From the NCBI GenBank assembly GCA_050950025.1, contig JBMNGW010000009.1:1-64000 (forward strand): a stretch of DNA of 64,000 bases. The letters run 5' to 3'. Shown piece by piece: positions 30,854-39,101 of this stretch. The stretch comes from JBMNGW01 sp050950025. Its GTDB lineage: Bacteria; Spirochaetota; Spirochaetia; Sphaerochaetales; Sphaerochaetaceae. The translations under genes and the position numbers were made by a program. The notes under the pieces are model-generated. The model worked only from the letters and a program-made list of their open reading frames with translations, did not search any database and was not told the DNA's origin. Numbering within the stretch: the stretch's first letter is position 1; every line of letters starts with the position of its first letter.

Positions 30854-31848
30854 TCAAATTTTCCACTTTTTGCCGCTTTTGAACAGGGCATTGATGACGT
30901 TTGTATTGGCCAATGTGTGCTCTAAGCTGCCAATAAACGGCTGTCCGCTGGCAGCGCAGGCGGCAAATTGCTCACACTCCTTTTGGTATTGATCCATTGG
31001 CTCATACTGATAAATTTGGGCTTTCGCTGTGCGCGAATCATCATAGACTTCAAAGGGCCATTGGATTCTCTGTATCGCTTGTGAAACGTATTGGGGGACT
31101 TCAATCCTCTTTGAATCGGTTAAGAATGTCATTGATGTGTGGAAGGGATGTTGCATACCGGTAATAAAGCTCATCTGAGCCCCTGAGGCAAAGCGGAGAA
31201 TCCCAGTAGTATTATGATCAACTTTCAGCTTCAGGATCGTGGTCCATCACACAGGCGACTTCCACCGGTTCCTCACCGGCCATCCAGCGCCCCACCGTAA
31301 TGGGATAAACACCGATGTCCCATAAAGCTCCCCCCCCGTCTTGGTAGAAATTGCGAATATCTTGAGGATTCTTATTATAGAGGGTGAAAAACCCGTGGAT
31401 GCTTTGCAATGGGCCAAAGTCATTGTTTTGCAAATGTTCTTTCAGACCAATCAACCGATTTTGGTGAAAAAATGGCGTACGCTTCGCCAATAAGAAGACC
31501 GCTTGAGTCTCTTAGTTTTATTAAATGCTGCACATCTTCGGCTTTTAGGGCCAACGGTTTTTCGCACAACACATGCTTACCTGCTTTGATTGCTTCAGTG
31601 ATCCAATGCACATGCAGATGGTTAGGCAAAGGGAGGTAGACGATATCGATAGTCGGATCTTCCAGCAGTTGCTCATACGAGCCATAAGCTAAGGCAATTG
31701 CGTTTTTCTTGGCATAAGCAATTGCTTTTTGTTCCTCTCTGGAAGCAACGGCCACTAATTCGCATTGGTCACTGGCATGCAAAGCTGGAATCAGTTTATC
31801 TTGGGCGATACCCGCCGTGCCTAAAATACCCCAACGACTTTTTCCCAT
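30854..31848 (-). pseudogene. Gfo/Idh/MocA oxidoreductase broken by two frameshifts
   Basis: Three adjacent frames read as one sugar- or inositol-type NAD(P)-dependent dehydrogenase of about 330 residues. The start at 31848 has a GAGGAGG site and gives the Rossmann motif WGILGTAGIA; the active-site motif HVLCEKPLA and GEAYAIF follow. The frame is then lost at the A6 run 31467-31472 (one extra base) and resumes with FHQNRLIGLKEH and GGGALWDIGVYPI. A second one-base gain at about 31218-31235 moves it again; the rest (LRFASGAQMSFITGMQHPF) ends at 30854. With both bases removed the protein matches the family end to end. It is either decaying or affected by homopolymer sequencing errors. Confidence 0.82.
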
Positions 31849-31916
31849 GGGCTCCTCCTCAACTTCTCCCATATTGGACGCAATCGGGCGTTAAAGCAAG
31901 AGCACAAAGGGAATAT

Positions 31917-33566
31917 TTAGAGCTTGGGATACGAACTTTTCATCCCCCGCTGCATCCACAGATTGGGAATCACTAACCAATTACTGTCGCTTGTGGGAAC
32001 AAGTTCTTCTGTCTGTAAAAACTCTTCGGCTAACAATGTAAGAAGATCGGTATCGCTGATACGTAGCATCCGATCTAAAATCTGCTGTCCCTCCAATCCG
32101 GCCGCTTTCAGATGTCCCCCCTCACCAAGGGCTCTTTTGGCACTCAAAGCTACCTCATAGGTCTGCTCCGAAGAAAAAGCTCCTCCTTGAGCCAGCGTCT
32201 TTAAACTTATTTTTTGAGAGGGCCCTTTGGTGATATCCACCACATAATTGACTCCCGCCAGCGAATCGTAAAGCTCCCAATTAGCTCTCATATCTTCAGT
32301 AAAAAGAAGTAAATCATCATCAAGGCTCCTCATTTGGTTAAACCACTGAGCATAGGAATATTCAAGATACGAGCGGATTTCAGAGCCGCTTAAACGCATG
32401 GTAATAATGGGATACGTAAACGGACCAAAAGCTAGCAGATCTTGGATGCTTACAGGTCCTTTGTGTAACACAGTATCTACAGCGTTCAAACTTGCCAAAG
32501 AGATAGGGGCTAAAGTCTCTTTTTGCTCTACTGCATGGATAAGATCAACAAATTTGGAATCGCCAAAAGCTCCCTCTTTGGAGCTTATCGATTCACTAAG
32601 GTTGCCTATGATTGTTGAGCCCCAGCTCTGGGCTTCTGTTACAAACTGCCCAAAGCGCTGCTCAAACATTTGGTCAACTGGATAATCGGCTGCTTTTAGC
32701 ATTTGTGGCTCTAGTGATACAAGCTGACCCTGATCAAAGGCAGCTGTAACTGTCATAAATTCGCTGCCGTTTTGAGGCATAGAGACAACGTGTTCACCTT
32801 CAGCTGTTCCTAAGGTAAAAACCAAGTCAAACTCTGAGGCAAACGAAGATCCAGCAGCTGTTTTTGTTTGTACCAAAGCTATCATAAGATCGGGCTTTTC
32901 TTCTTTGATGATATCTATATAGTGCAAGGCAGCTTCTTCCATCGGCTGGATTTCTACCCCTTTACCAAACACCAGAGGCGCATAAACAGGATCAATTAAT
33001 CCCATCACACCAATAGTTAAGCCCTTTTGCTTGAGGATCACATAGGGCTCTAAAAGCGGTTCTTTTGTTTTGGCATCAACTACGTTGGCAGCAAGGTAGG
33101 GGTAGTGGGCCTGGGAAACGACGGCCCTAAAAGGGGTAAAGCCTGCTTCAAGATCTCGAGGTCCACTTAGGGCGGCATCATATCCTAAGGCATCTAAAAC
33201 CAAGCTGACAATATGGGGCTGTTTTTCCACATTATAGGTGCTGTAATACGTTTCTAAGCTTCCTTGGAGGATGTTCCCACCTTCTAAGAGAAAAAGGGCT
33301 CTCTCTTGTTGGTTCTGCTGTTTTAAATATGAAGCAAGATGAGACAATCCCCCAGGGGCAACTACTTCTCCATTCACATTGGCAGTAACGACAATCACCA
33401 CCTCTTTTTGCTCGCTTGGAGGCTGTACAACATCCTTAACTGGCTCTATAACAAGGGGCTCGGGCTCTTGGATGATTGGTATCGATTCAGTGGAAGCACA
33501 AGCTACAAGCACTCCAAGTGCCATCAAAAGTGCTATCCCTCTAAAAAACAGGTTACGATATTTCAT
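31917..33566 (-). CDS. Lipoprotein with an inactivated 5'-nucleotidase domain
   Basis: Start at the ATG 33566 behind AAGGGGG. The 549-residue product has a lipobox signal (GIALLMALGVLVACAST; Cys23 is lipidated). The rest follows the UshA/NTE family: a metallophosphoesterase domain (about 55-300) and a C-terminal 5'-nucleotidase domain (about 330-530). Every metal-binding motif is replaced: the usual D-x-H is TANVNG (61-66), the GD motif is GGN (96-98), GNHE is GPRD (135-138), and the later histidines are VQTK and GTAEG. Catalysis is therefore not expected. It probably binds a ligand at the cell surface or serves structurally; that is inference. It is divergent from the DMT exporter, with 32 bases between the starts. 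Confidence 0.8.
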   Translation of the reverse strand: MKYRNLFFRGIALLMALGVLVACASTESIPIIQEPEPLVIEPVKDVVQPPSEQKEVVIVVTANVNGEVVAPGGLSHLASYLKQQNQQERALFLLEGGNILQGSLETYYSTYNVEKQPHIVSLVLDALGYDAALSGPRDLEAGFTPFRAVVSQAHYPYLAANVVDAKTKEPLLEPYVILKQKGLTIGVMGLIDPVYAPLVFGKGVEIQPMEEAALHYIDIIKEEKPDLMIALVQTKTAAGSSFASEFDLVFTLGTAEGEHVVSMPQNGSEFMTVTAAFDQGQLVSLEPQMLKAADYPVDQMFEQRFGQFVTEAQSWGSTIIGNLSESISSKEGAFGDSKFVDLIHAVEQKETLAPISLASLNAVDTVLHKGPVSIQDLLAFGPFTYPIITMRLSGSEIRSYLEYSYAQWFNQMRSLDDDLLLFTEDMRANWELYDSLAGVNYVVDITKGPSQKISLKTLAQGGAFSSEQTYEVALSAKRALGEGGHLKAAGLEGQQILDRMLRISDTDLLTLLAEEFLQTEELVPTSDSNWLVIPNLWMQRGMKSSYPKL

Positions 33567-33586
33567 TCTTTGTACCCCCTTTATGA

Positions 33587-33592
33587 TACAAT
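33587..33592 (+). promoter_or_regulatory. -10 box of the DMT exporter, leaderless arrangement
   Basis: TACAAT lies 6 bases before the ATG at 33599, and no Shine-Dalgarno is present. The -35 region (around CATTCT, 33564-33569) is weak and falls inside the start of the divergent lipoprotein gene. Confidence 0.4.
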
Positions 33593-33598
33593 CGGCCC

Positions 33599-34489
33599 AT
33601 GAATAGGTTACGCCATTATCTGTTGAGCTTCTTTTTAGGTTCCCTGATTTCAATTATGGTTGTCTGCAACACACTGTTGGGCCAACAAACAACGATGGCC
33701 CTCTCTTTTTTCTTTAACCACGGCATCGGCATTGTTTTTCTTTCGCTGCTCCTTCTTTTTTATAAACCTCATAAAGAAAAGGCCCCTTGGTACCTCTATT
33801 TTGGCGGCGTATTTGGTTTTTTCATCCTCAATGCCAACTATGTGACAATCACCGCCATCGGTGTCTCTTTGACAATGGCTACTGCTGTCTTTGGGCAAGC
33901 CTTAGGCTCTCTTATTTTTGATCTTACTGGGTGGATGCATATGAAGACCTATCCAATCAGTCGTCGCAAAGCTCTGAGTTTGGCTCTCTGTTTTGTCGGC
34001 ATCGTTTTGATGGGTGCTGAAGGGGGCTCTTTTCTTCTTCCGTATATTCTGCTGGGCATCGCCACTGGCACCATCACTATGATTCAAATGGTCTACAACT
34101 CACGCTTGGCAGCCATCAAAGGCATCATCTACAGCGCTCGCAATAACGTGCTTAGCGGTTTTATTGTGGCATTGATTATCTATGGCGCAATGGGCTTAGG
34201 TCCCACCATACGTGCTTTTTCCTCTTTGAAAACACTTCCTTTGTATCTTATAGCTGGAGGCGGAATATTGGCAATGGTCGTGGTGATGGGGACCAACTTT
34301 GTTATTCCCAAAATCCCCGTCATTTACAGCGCCCTTTTGCTTAGCAGTGCCCAAATCATTTCTTCTATTTTTCTTGATCATCTATTAGGGATAACGTTCC
34401 CTCCCCTTCTTCTTTTGGGAGCAATCGTCATTTTAGTGGGGATGGTTATTAATGTCTGGGTCGATTCAATTGAGCGCAAAAGCTCTTAA
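33599..34489 (+). CDS. DMT-superfamily membrane transporter (YdcZ-like)
   Basis: A 296-residue, very hydrophobic protein with about ten predicted membrane helices in two homologous halves (about 1-140 and 150-290). The pattern resembles the YdcZ/DUF606 branch of the drug/metabolite transporter superfamily: an asparagine-rich helix 3 (FFILNANYVTITAIGVSL), a conserved FGQALGSLIFDLTGW in the first half, and SSAQIISSIFLDHLLG in the second. Many relatives occur as pairs of ~150-residue genes; here the two are one chain. Substrate unknown. The start has no Shine-Dalgarno, and the 3' end overlaps the convergent glycosylase gene by 4 bases. Confidence 0.75.
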   Translation: MNRLRHYLLSFFLGSLISIMVVCNTLLGQQTTMALSFFFNHGIGIVFLSLLLLFYKPHKEKAPWYLYFGGVFGFFILNANYVTITAIGVSLTMATAVFGQALGSLIFDLTGWMHMKTYPISRRKALSLALCFVGIVLMGAEGGSFLLPYILLGIATGTITMIQMVYNSRLAAIKGIIYSARNNVLSGFIVALIIYGAMGLGPTIRAFSSLKTLPLYLIAGGGILAMVVVMGTNFVIPKIPVIYSALLLSSAQIISSIFLDHLLGITFPPLLLLGAIVILVGMVINVWVDSIERKSS

Positions 34490-35352
34490 AGCTCACCTGT
34501 AATACCATACGAGGAGTTTTGGGCAACAATGAATCCCTCTTTTTCTAAAGCTTTGAGCGCTTTTTCGATGCGATCCATCTCATAAGGCAGGTGTTGGCCC
34601 ACTTTTTCTTTCTCTAACGGCCCCTTCTCTTGCAACAAAAAAAGGACTTTGGCACGAACTTGCCGAGGCGAGTTTTCAAAAGGGCTCTGTTTTGCATACT
34701 GAGCGCTGCGACGATTGGGATTAGGGACAAGGGTTTTGAGCTTAGCTCCCCAATCCAATAATGCATAATACCAATGTTTGTAATCGGTTTGCATCTCAGT
34801 CAGCTCTTCCAATTCTGCCAAAAGCGTAGCGTCAGTAACATTTTCCTGGTGGGGATGAAAGTGGTAGAGAAGAACCCGACGGATATTCGTCTCCAGATAA
34901 AGAGCTTTTTGTTGATACGCAAACACCATAATAGCAGCACTGGTTGCCGCCCCTACCTGTGGTAAAGTCAGTAGCTCTTTTTGCGTTTTAGGCAATTGCC
35001 AGCTTTGTTGTTTACTGGAAGTGGCTATTGAGTGCAAAGCCAAAGCTCTGCGGTTGTATCCCAAGCCCTTCCACATCTGTAAGACCTCGCTTAAAGAGGC
35101 TTGAGATAAAGCTTCCAATGTGGGCCACCGCTTAATAAACTGCTCATATTTAGGTTCCACACGTTCAACTTGAGTCTGCTGAAGCATCATTTCAGAAACA
35201 AGGATGTGGTAGGGATTCGTTGTTTGCCGAAAAGAGAATATCCGCTTATAGAGGCGATAATGCTCCCAAACAGCCAAAGATAGGGCGTTAAAAGCCTCTT
35301 TACGCTGGTCTTTAGAAAGCGTTTCGATTGCTACAGCTTTAAGACTCAGCAG
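34486..35352 (-). CDS. mutY: MutY-like HhH-GPD DNA glycosylase without Fe-S cluster
   Basis: A base-excision glycosylase of about 288 residues. The start is uncertain: the frame is open to 35466, but no ATG/GTG/TTG lies close to the domain. A CTG at 35352 has a GAGG site 7 bases upstream and overlaps the AI-2E gene by 14 bases. Seen: the MutY motif VSEMMLQQTQV with the catalytic Glu, WKGLGYNRRAL, and the HhH region LPQVGAATSAAI (usually LPGVG). The catalytic Asp of MutY (LDGNV) is Glu in LETNIRRV, and the four cluster cysteines are absent; NPNRRSAQYAKQSPF replaces them. This matches a clusterless subgroup with a C-terminal winged-helix-like tail. It probably removes adenine opposite 8-oxoguanine, but the Asp-to-Glu change leaves this open. 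Confidence 0.8.
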   Translation of the reverse strand: MLSLKAVAIETLSKDQRKEAFNALSLAVWEHYRLYKRIFSFRQTTNPYHILVSEMMLQQTQVERVEPKYEQFIKRWPTLEALSQASLSEVLQMWKGLGYNRRALALHSIATSSKQQSWQLPKTQKELLTLPQVGAATSAAIMVFAYQQKALYLETNIRRVLLYHFHPHQENVTDATLLAELEELTEMQTDYKHWYYALLDWGAKLKTLVPNPNRRSAQYAKQSPFENSPRQVRAKVLFLLQEKGPLEKEKVGQHLPYEMDRIEKALKALEKEGFIVAQNSSYGITGEL

Positions 35353-36490
35353 TATTTTTACCTCGTTGCTTGCGCTTATTTTGTCGCTCTTCTTTGCGCA
35401 TTTTACGCATTTCACTTCGCTTACGCTCTTCTTCCAGCATCTTGCGGTACGATTTACCACTGCCAATCATCACCGCCACCGGTTTAAGCGATTGTACATT
35501 GGCACAGAGGATTTGGATGACGCTGGTAATCGGAACAGCCAAGAACATGCCGGCGACTCCCCAAATAAAGCCCCACAGCGACAGCGAGACCAAAATAACA
35601 AATGGCGATAAATTTAATTGCACTCCCTGCATACGCGGATCGAGGATATTACCTAGGACCATTTGAATGGAAATCATCAACACTGCTACATAAATAATAT
35701 TGGCCCAATTGGGGAAAAACTGCAAAAGAGCCATAATAATGGTCATTACCGTAATAATAATTGACCCGATAGAGGGGATGAAGTTCAACACAAAAGCCAA
35801 TACTCCCCACATAATGGCAAAATCGAGTGTGGTCGCTAAACTGGCTAAATAGAATAATATTCCGGTGGCTAAACTGATTAAGGCTTTGAGCAACAGATAT
35901 TTGGAAATCTGGCGGTTGACCCGCTCAAACATCACGGCAACACGCATCCCTTTCCCCCCCGGTAAAGCGATGCGCAATTTGGGAATCAACGATTGGCGTT
36001 CCATCAATAAAAAGAGGACAAAGATATAGATAACCGATGCGGTGGAAAGAATGTTGATAGCTCTGCCGCTGACTGAAGTAAGGCTGCTGAGAATCACCCC
36101 CTGCCAATCAACATTCAGCTGAGTTAGGAAGCTGGTCCCCACATCCATATTCAGCATATCGACAATCCAGGCATCAATAACAGAAAAACGCCTGATGTAC
36201 ATCGGCAGGCGTTTAATAAGGCGATCGACAGTGAAAAAGAAAAACCAGCCAGCTATCAAAAAGACGATTAATAGAATCAGCATGGCAATGACAACGCCCA
36301 GCCAACGAGGAATTCTCAATTTTTCCAGTTTATTAAGAAATGGGTTGAACAGCAAAAAAAGGAAAAAAGAGATGAACAAAGGGAGAGTTACTGTGCTGGC
36401 AATTTTTAAAGTTGCAGCAACGAGAATTACGGCAATAGCTATTAAGGCAGTCTTACCAGCATCTTTGGGGGTTCTTCCCTGTTCTGACAT
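35339..36490 (-). CDS. AI-2E family transporter (PerM-like)
   Basis: A 383-residue inner-membrane protein of the AI-2E/PerM family, members of which export autoinducer-2 or act in cell-envelope processes; the substrate here is unknown. Start at the ATG 36490 (MSEQGRTPKDAGKTA). About seven to eight membrane helices are visible, with the family's long extracytoplasmic segment (about 100-170) and the conserved ending LGNILDPRMQGVQLNLSPF. The C-terminal ~40 residues are highly basic (KRSEMRKMRKEERQNKRKQR) and probably cytoplasmic. There is no Shine-Dalgarno. The 3' end overlaps the glycosylase start. Confidence 0.85.
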   Translation of the reverse strand: MSEQGRTPKDAGKTALIAIAVILVAATLKIASTVTLPLFISFFLFLLFNPFLNKLEKLRIPRWLGVVIAMLILLIVFLIAGWFFFFTVDRLIKRLPMYIRRFSVIDAWIVDMLNMDVGTSFLTQLNVDWQGVILSSLTSVSGRAINILSTASVIYIFVLFLLMERQSLIPKLRIALPGGKGMRVAVMFERVNRQISKYLLLKALISLATGILFYLASLATTLDFAIMWGVLAFVLNFIPSIGSIIITVMTIIMALLQFFPNWANIIYVAVLMISIQMVLGNILDPRMQGVQLNLSPFVILVSLSLWGFIWGVAGMFLAVPITSVIQILCANVQSLKPVAVMIGSGKSYRKMLEEERKRSEMRKMRKEERQNKRKQRGKNTAES

Positions 36491-36496
36491 GAACTT

Positions 36497-36525
36497 ACTA
36501 TAAGCTAGCTTGGAAAATACTGCAA
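36497..36525 (-). promoter_or_regulatory. Promoter of the AI-2E gene, leaderless arrangement
   Basis: On the minus strand TTGCAG (36520-36525), a 17-base spacer and TATAGT (36497-36502), with only AAGTTC between the -10 box and the ATG at 36490. It interleaves with the divergent trmJ promoter. Confidence 0.65.
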
Positions 36526-36539
36526 TATCTGATAAAAAT
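36510..36539 (+). promoter_or_regulatory. Promoter of trmJ, leaderless arrangement
   Basis: TTGGAA at 36510-36515, an 18-base spacer and AAAAAT at 36534-36539, 6 bases before the trmJ ATG. The -10 box is only a moderate match. Confidence 0.45.
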
Positions 36540-36545
36540 TCCAAT

Positions 36546-37274
36546 ATGAAAATCCATCCCAATCTGAGCAGAATTGCCATTGTTTTGGTAGAGCCTCAAG
36601 AATCGGCAAATATCGGCTCAGTGTGCAGGGCGATGAAAACCATGGGAGTTCAACGGCTGATCATTGTAGGCAACAAAGAGTACGACCAAAGCCGTATTGC
36701 TACCTTGGCAGTCCACGCAGCAGATATTTATGAACAGCATCGACGTTTTGCCACCCTTAAAGAAGCCCTTGCTGAGTCTGTTTTAACAGTCGGAGCTACC
36801 CGTCGCCGAGGGAAGAATCGCAAATACTTTGCCCTTAGCCCAGAGCAACTGGCAGAGAAAATTAATCAAACAGGCTCCGGTGAAATAGCTATTGTATTTG
36901 GCAGAGAAGCAGATGGCCTTTCCGATGAAGAGCTACATCAGTGTCATTTAAGTGTGGCAATTCCCACTAGCGACCTTTTTCCCAGCCTTAATTTAGCCCA
37001 AGCCGTTCAAATCATCACTTACTCGTTGTTTCGCCACCTTAGTCCCACTTTGGGGTACGAACCGATAAGAGAAAAACGGGTCAGAGAAGTAGCCCATACT
37101 GCCGTATCTTCTTTAGAAGCCTTACGCTTTTACAATCAACATGATCAAGCCGATTTGGAACGCTTTTTTCGAGACATTTTTGCCCGAGCCGCTTTAAGTG
37201 AAAAAGAGGCCCAGCGCCTAAGTAAAACGTTCATAAAAATTGGACGCCTTGGCGCTCAGCAAAAGGAGAAATGA
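36546..37274 (+). CDS. trmJ: tRNA 2'-O-methyltransferase TrmJ
   Basis: A 242-residue SPOUT methyltransferase that methylates ribose 32 in several tRNAs with S-adenosylmethionine. Motif 1 is VLVEPQESANIGSVCRAMKT, motif 2 VFGREADGLSDEEL and motif 3 IPTSDLFPSLNLAQAV, the trefoil-knot cofactor site. A C-terminal helical region of about 70 residues, which helps tRNA binding in E. coli, is present. The start is the ATG at 36546, since the frame upstream (36510) lies in promoter sequence. It lacks a Shine-Dalgarno. It overlaps the following GDPD gene by 4 bases. Confidence 0.93.
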   Translation: MKIHPNLSRIAIVLVEPQESANIGSVCRAMKTMGVQRLIIVGNKEYDQSRIATLAVHAADIYEQHRRFATLKEALAESVLTVGATRRRGKNRKYFALSPEQLAEKINQTGSGEIAIVFGREADGLSDEELHQCHLSVAIPTSDLFPSLNLAQAVQIITYSLFRHLSPTLGYEPIREKRVREVAHTAVSSLEALRFYNQHDQADLERFFRDIFARAALSEKEAQRLSKTFIKIGRLGAQQKEK

Positions 37275-38080
37275 TGTCATCTTTTTTAGACCCCCTACCC
37301 CGCGTTATTGCCCATCGGGGCGACAGTCATAATCATCCCGAAAATACGGTGCCCGCTTTTATAAGCGCGTTAAAGATGGGGATCGATGTCATTGAAACCG
37401 ATGTCCATCTGACCAAAGATAACCAGATTGTCATTTGGCACGATCCCACTTTGGAACGCAACACCAACGGACACGGAAAAATTGAAGATTATACGCTAGC
37501 AGAGCTAAAAACCTTTGATGCCGGGTATATGTTTAGCCCTGATGGGGGAATTACGTATCCCTATCGGGGCACAGGGGTGGTGATGGCAACACTGCAAGAG
37601 GCTTTGGAAGCCTGTCCCACGGTACGTTTCAATGTTGATCTTAAAACAAAAGATCGGAGAATTGTATCTGAATTTGTCCACGTTGTTACTGCTAAGCAGG
37701 CCCGCTTGCGAGTTTTATGTGCCAGCTTTCATAAAAGCAACTTAGATTTAATTCGAAAAACCGATCCCGACATCCTTACCAGTTTAACAACGATTGAAGT
37801 ACTTCCCCTGCTCCTTAAGCAAAAAATGGGGCTGTTGGGTTCTGCTTCCAAGCAGAAAAGGAAAATGATTTTTCAAGTGCCGGTGCGCCAGTGGGGCATT
37901 GAAGTCATTACCTCCCGTTTTATCGAGGAGTTTCACCGTTTGGGGGCAATTATCCAAGTGTGGACTATTAACGAGGAAGAGGAGATGAGACGTCTATTTG
38001 CCATGGGAGTCGACAGCATTATGACTGACAACCCCGCTTTGGCTTTAGAAGTAGCTTCTCAAATGGGCCTTATAAATTAG
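37271..38080 (+). CDS. Glycerophosphodiester phosphodiesterase
   Basis: A 269-residue cytoplasmic GDPD that hydrolyses glycerophosphodiesters such as glycerophosphoethanolamine to glycerol-3-phosphate and an alcohol. Seen: IAHRGDSHNHPENTVPAF (catalytic His and Glu), ETDVHLTKDNQIVIWHDPTL (second His and metal ligands), and the family end VWTINEEEEMRRLFAMGVDSIMTDNP. No signal peptide is present, in contrast to periplasmic GlpQ. It starts with ATGATG overlapping the trmJ stop and ends in a 4-base overlap with the convergent nagB. It may feed glycerol phosphate to lipid synthesis. Confidence 0.93.
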   Translation: MMSSFLDPLPRVIAHRGDSHNHPENTVPAFISALKMGIDVIETDVHLTKDNQIVIWHDPTLERNTNGHGKIEDYTLAELKTFDAGYMFSPDGGITYPYRGTGVVMATLQEALEACPTVRFNVDLKTKDRRIVSEFVHVVTAKQARLRVLCASFHKSNLDLIRKTDPDILTSLTTIEVLPLLLKQKMGLLGSASKQKRKMIFQVPVRQWGIEVITSRFIEEFHRLGAIIQVWTINEEEEMRRLFAMGVDSIMTDNPALALEVASQMGLIN

Positions 38081-38880
38081 TCGGAAGCCTCGGGTGTCCC
38101 CGCTTCCACTTTTTTAAAGTACTTGTAGGTACTTACCTTCAGCTCATTAGCTGCCTCTTCGTCACAGACAACCAGACAGTTGCTGTGGCTTTGCAAAATG
38201 CTGCAGGGCCACATCTGAGTCATCGGTCCTTCAATCATCGCCTGCAATGCCCGAGTCTTGCCATACCCATTTACTAATATGACAATCTGTTGGGCATCCA
38301 TAATAGTTTTGATGCCAACAGTAACAGCCAGTTCGGGAACTTTATTAATATCATCGTTAAAAAAACGGGAGTTTGCCGCTCGGGTATCGATTGTCAGTCT
38401 TTTCACCCGCGTTTGCGAATCGAAAGAGGAAAAGGGTTCATTAAAAGCAATATGACCATCTGATCCGATGCCTCCCAAAAAAAGATCGACTCCGCCAAAA
38501 GAGGCAATAGTTTTCTCGTACTCATAACACTCTTGGATAATATCAGGGGCATTGCCGTTTGGAATATGAATGTTTTCTTTGGGAATGTCGATATGCTTAA
38601 AAAAATGCTCTTCCATGAAGCGGTGATAGCTTTGTGGATGGTCTTCGGCCAAACCGATGTACTCATCCATATTAAATGTCACCACATGCTTAAATGATAA
38701 ACCATCAGTTTGATGAAGTTTGATTAGATGGCGGTAAATTCCTATGGGAGTGGATCCGGTAGGCAAACCAAGAACAAAAGGATCAGAAGAAGTTGGTCGA
38801 TGGGCCCTGATGGCTCTACCTACATAACGGGCAGCCCATTCACTCATAGATTCATAGTCGTTTTCAATGATTAATCGCAT
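38077..38880 (-). CDS. nagB: Glucosamine-6-phosphate deaminase
   Basis: A 267-residue NagB that converts glucosamine-6-phosphate to fructose-6-phosphate and ammonia, linking amino-sugar breakdown to glycolysis. Seen: VLGLPTGSTPIGIY (phosphate loop), FNMDEYIG (catalytic Asp), FLGGIGSDGHIAFNEP (active-site His and Glu) and the C-terminal catalytic region AVTVGIKTIMDAQ. The ATG has an AAAGGAG site. No nagA or transporter gene is next to it. The ammonia it releases is of interest given the ammonia-using purine pathway proposed here, though no direct link is visible. Confidence 0.95.
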   Translation of the reverse strand: MRLIIENDYESMSEWAARYVGRAIRAHRPTSSDPFVLGLPTGSTPIGIYRHLIKLHQTDGLSFKHVVTFNMDEYIGLAEDHPQSYHRFMEEHFFKHIDIPKENIHIPNGNAPDIIQECYEYEKTIASFGGVDLFLGGIGSDGHIAFNEPFSSFDSQTRVKRLTIDTRAANSRFFNDDINKVPELAVTVGIKTIMDAQQIVILVNGYGKTRALQAMIEGPMTQMWPCSILQSHSNCLVVCDEEAANELKVSTYKYFKKVEAGTPEASD

Positions 38881-39101
38881 TAGGAGCTCCTTTGTGGCAC
38901 CACAAGAATTTAACCATATTCTTTCGTATCACTCAACAAAAAATGGAAAAAAATAGTATTTAGAAGTTCCAAAAACTCCATAACATAACCGCTAATGCCA
39001 AATAATTCCTTATCAGGGTTCTGTTTTGGATACCATTGTAAAAAGAACAGTAAATCAGCAGGTACCCCTCATCCCCTTCTTATATGATACGATACCCCAT
39101 T

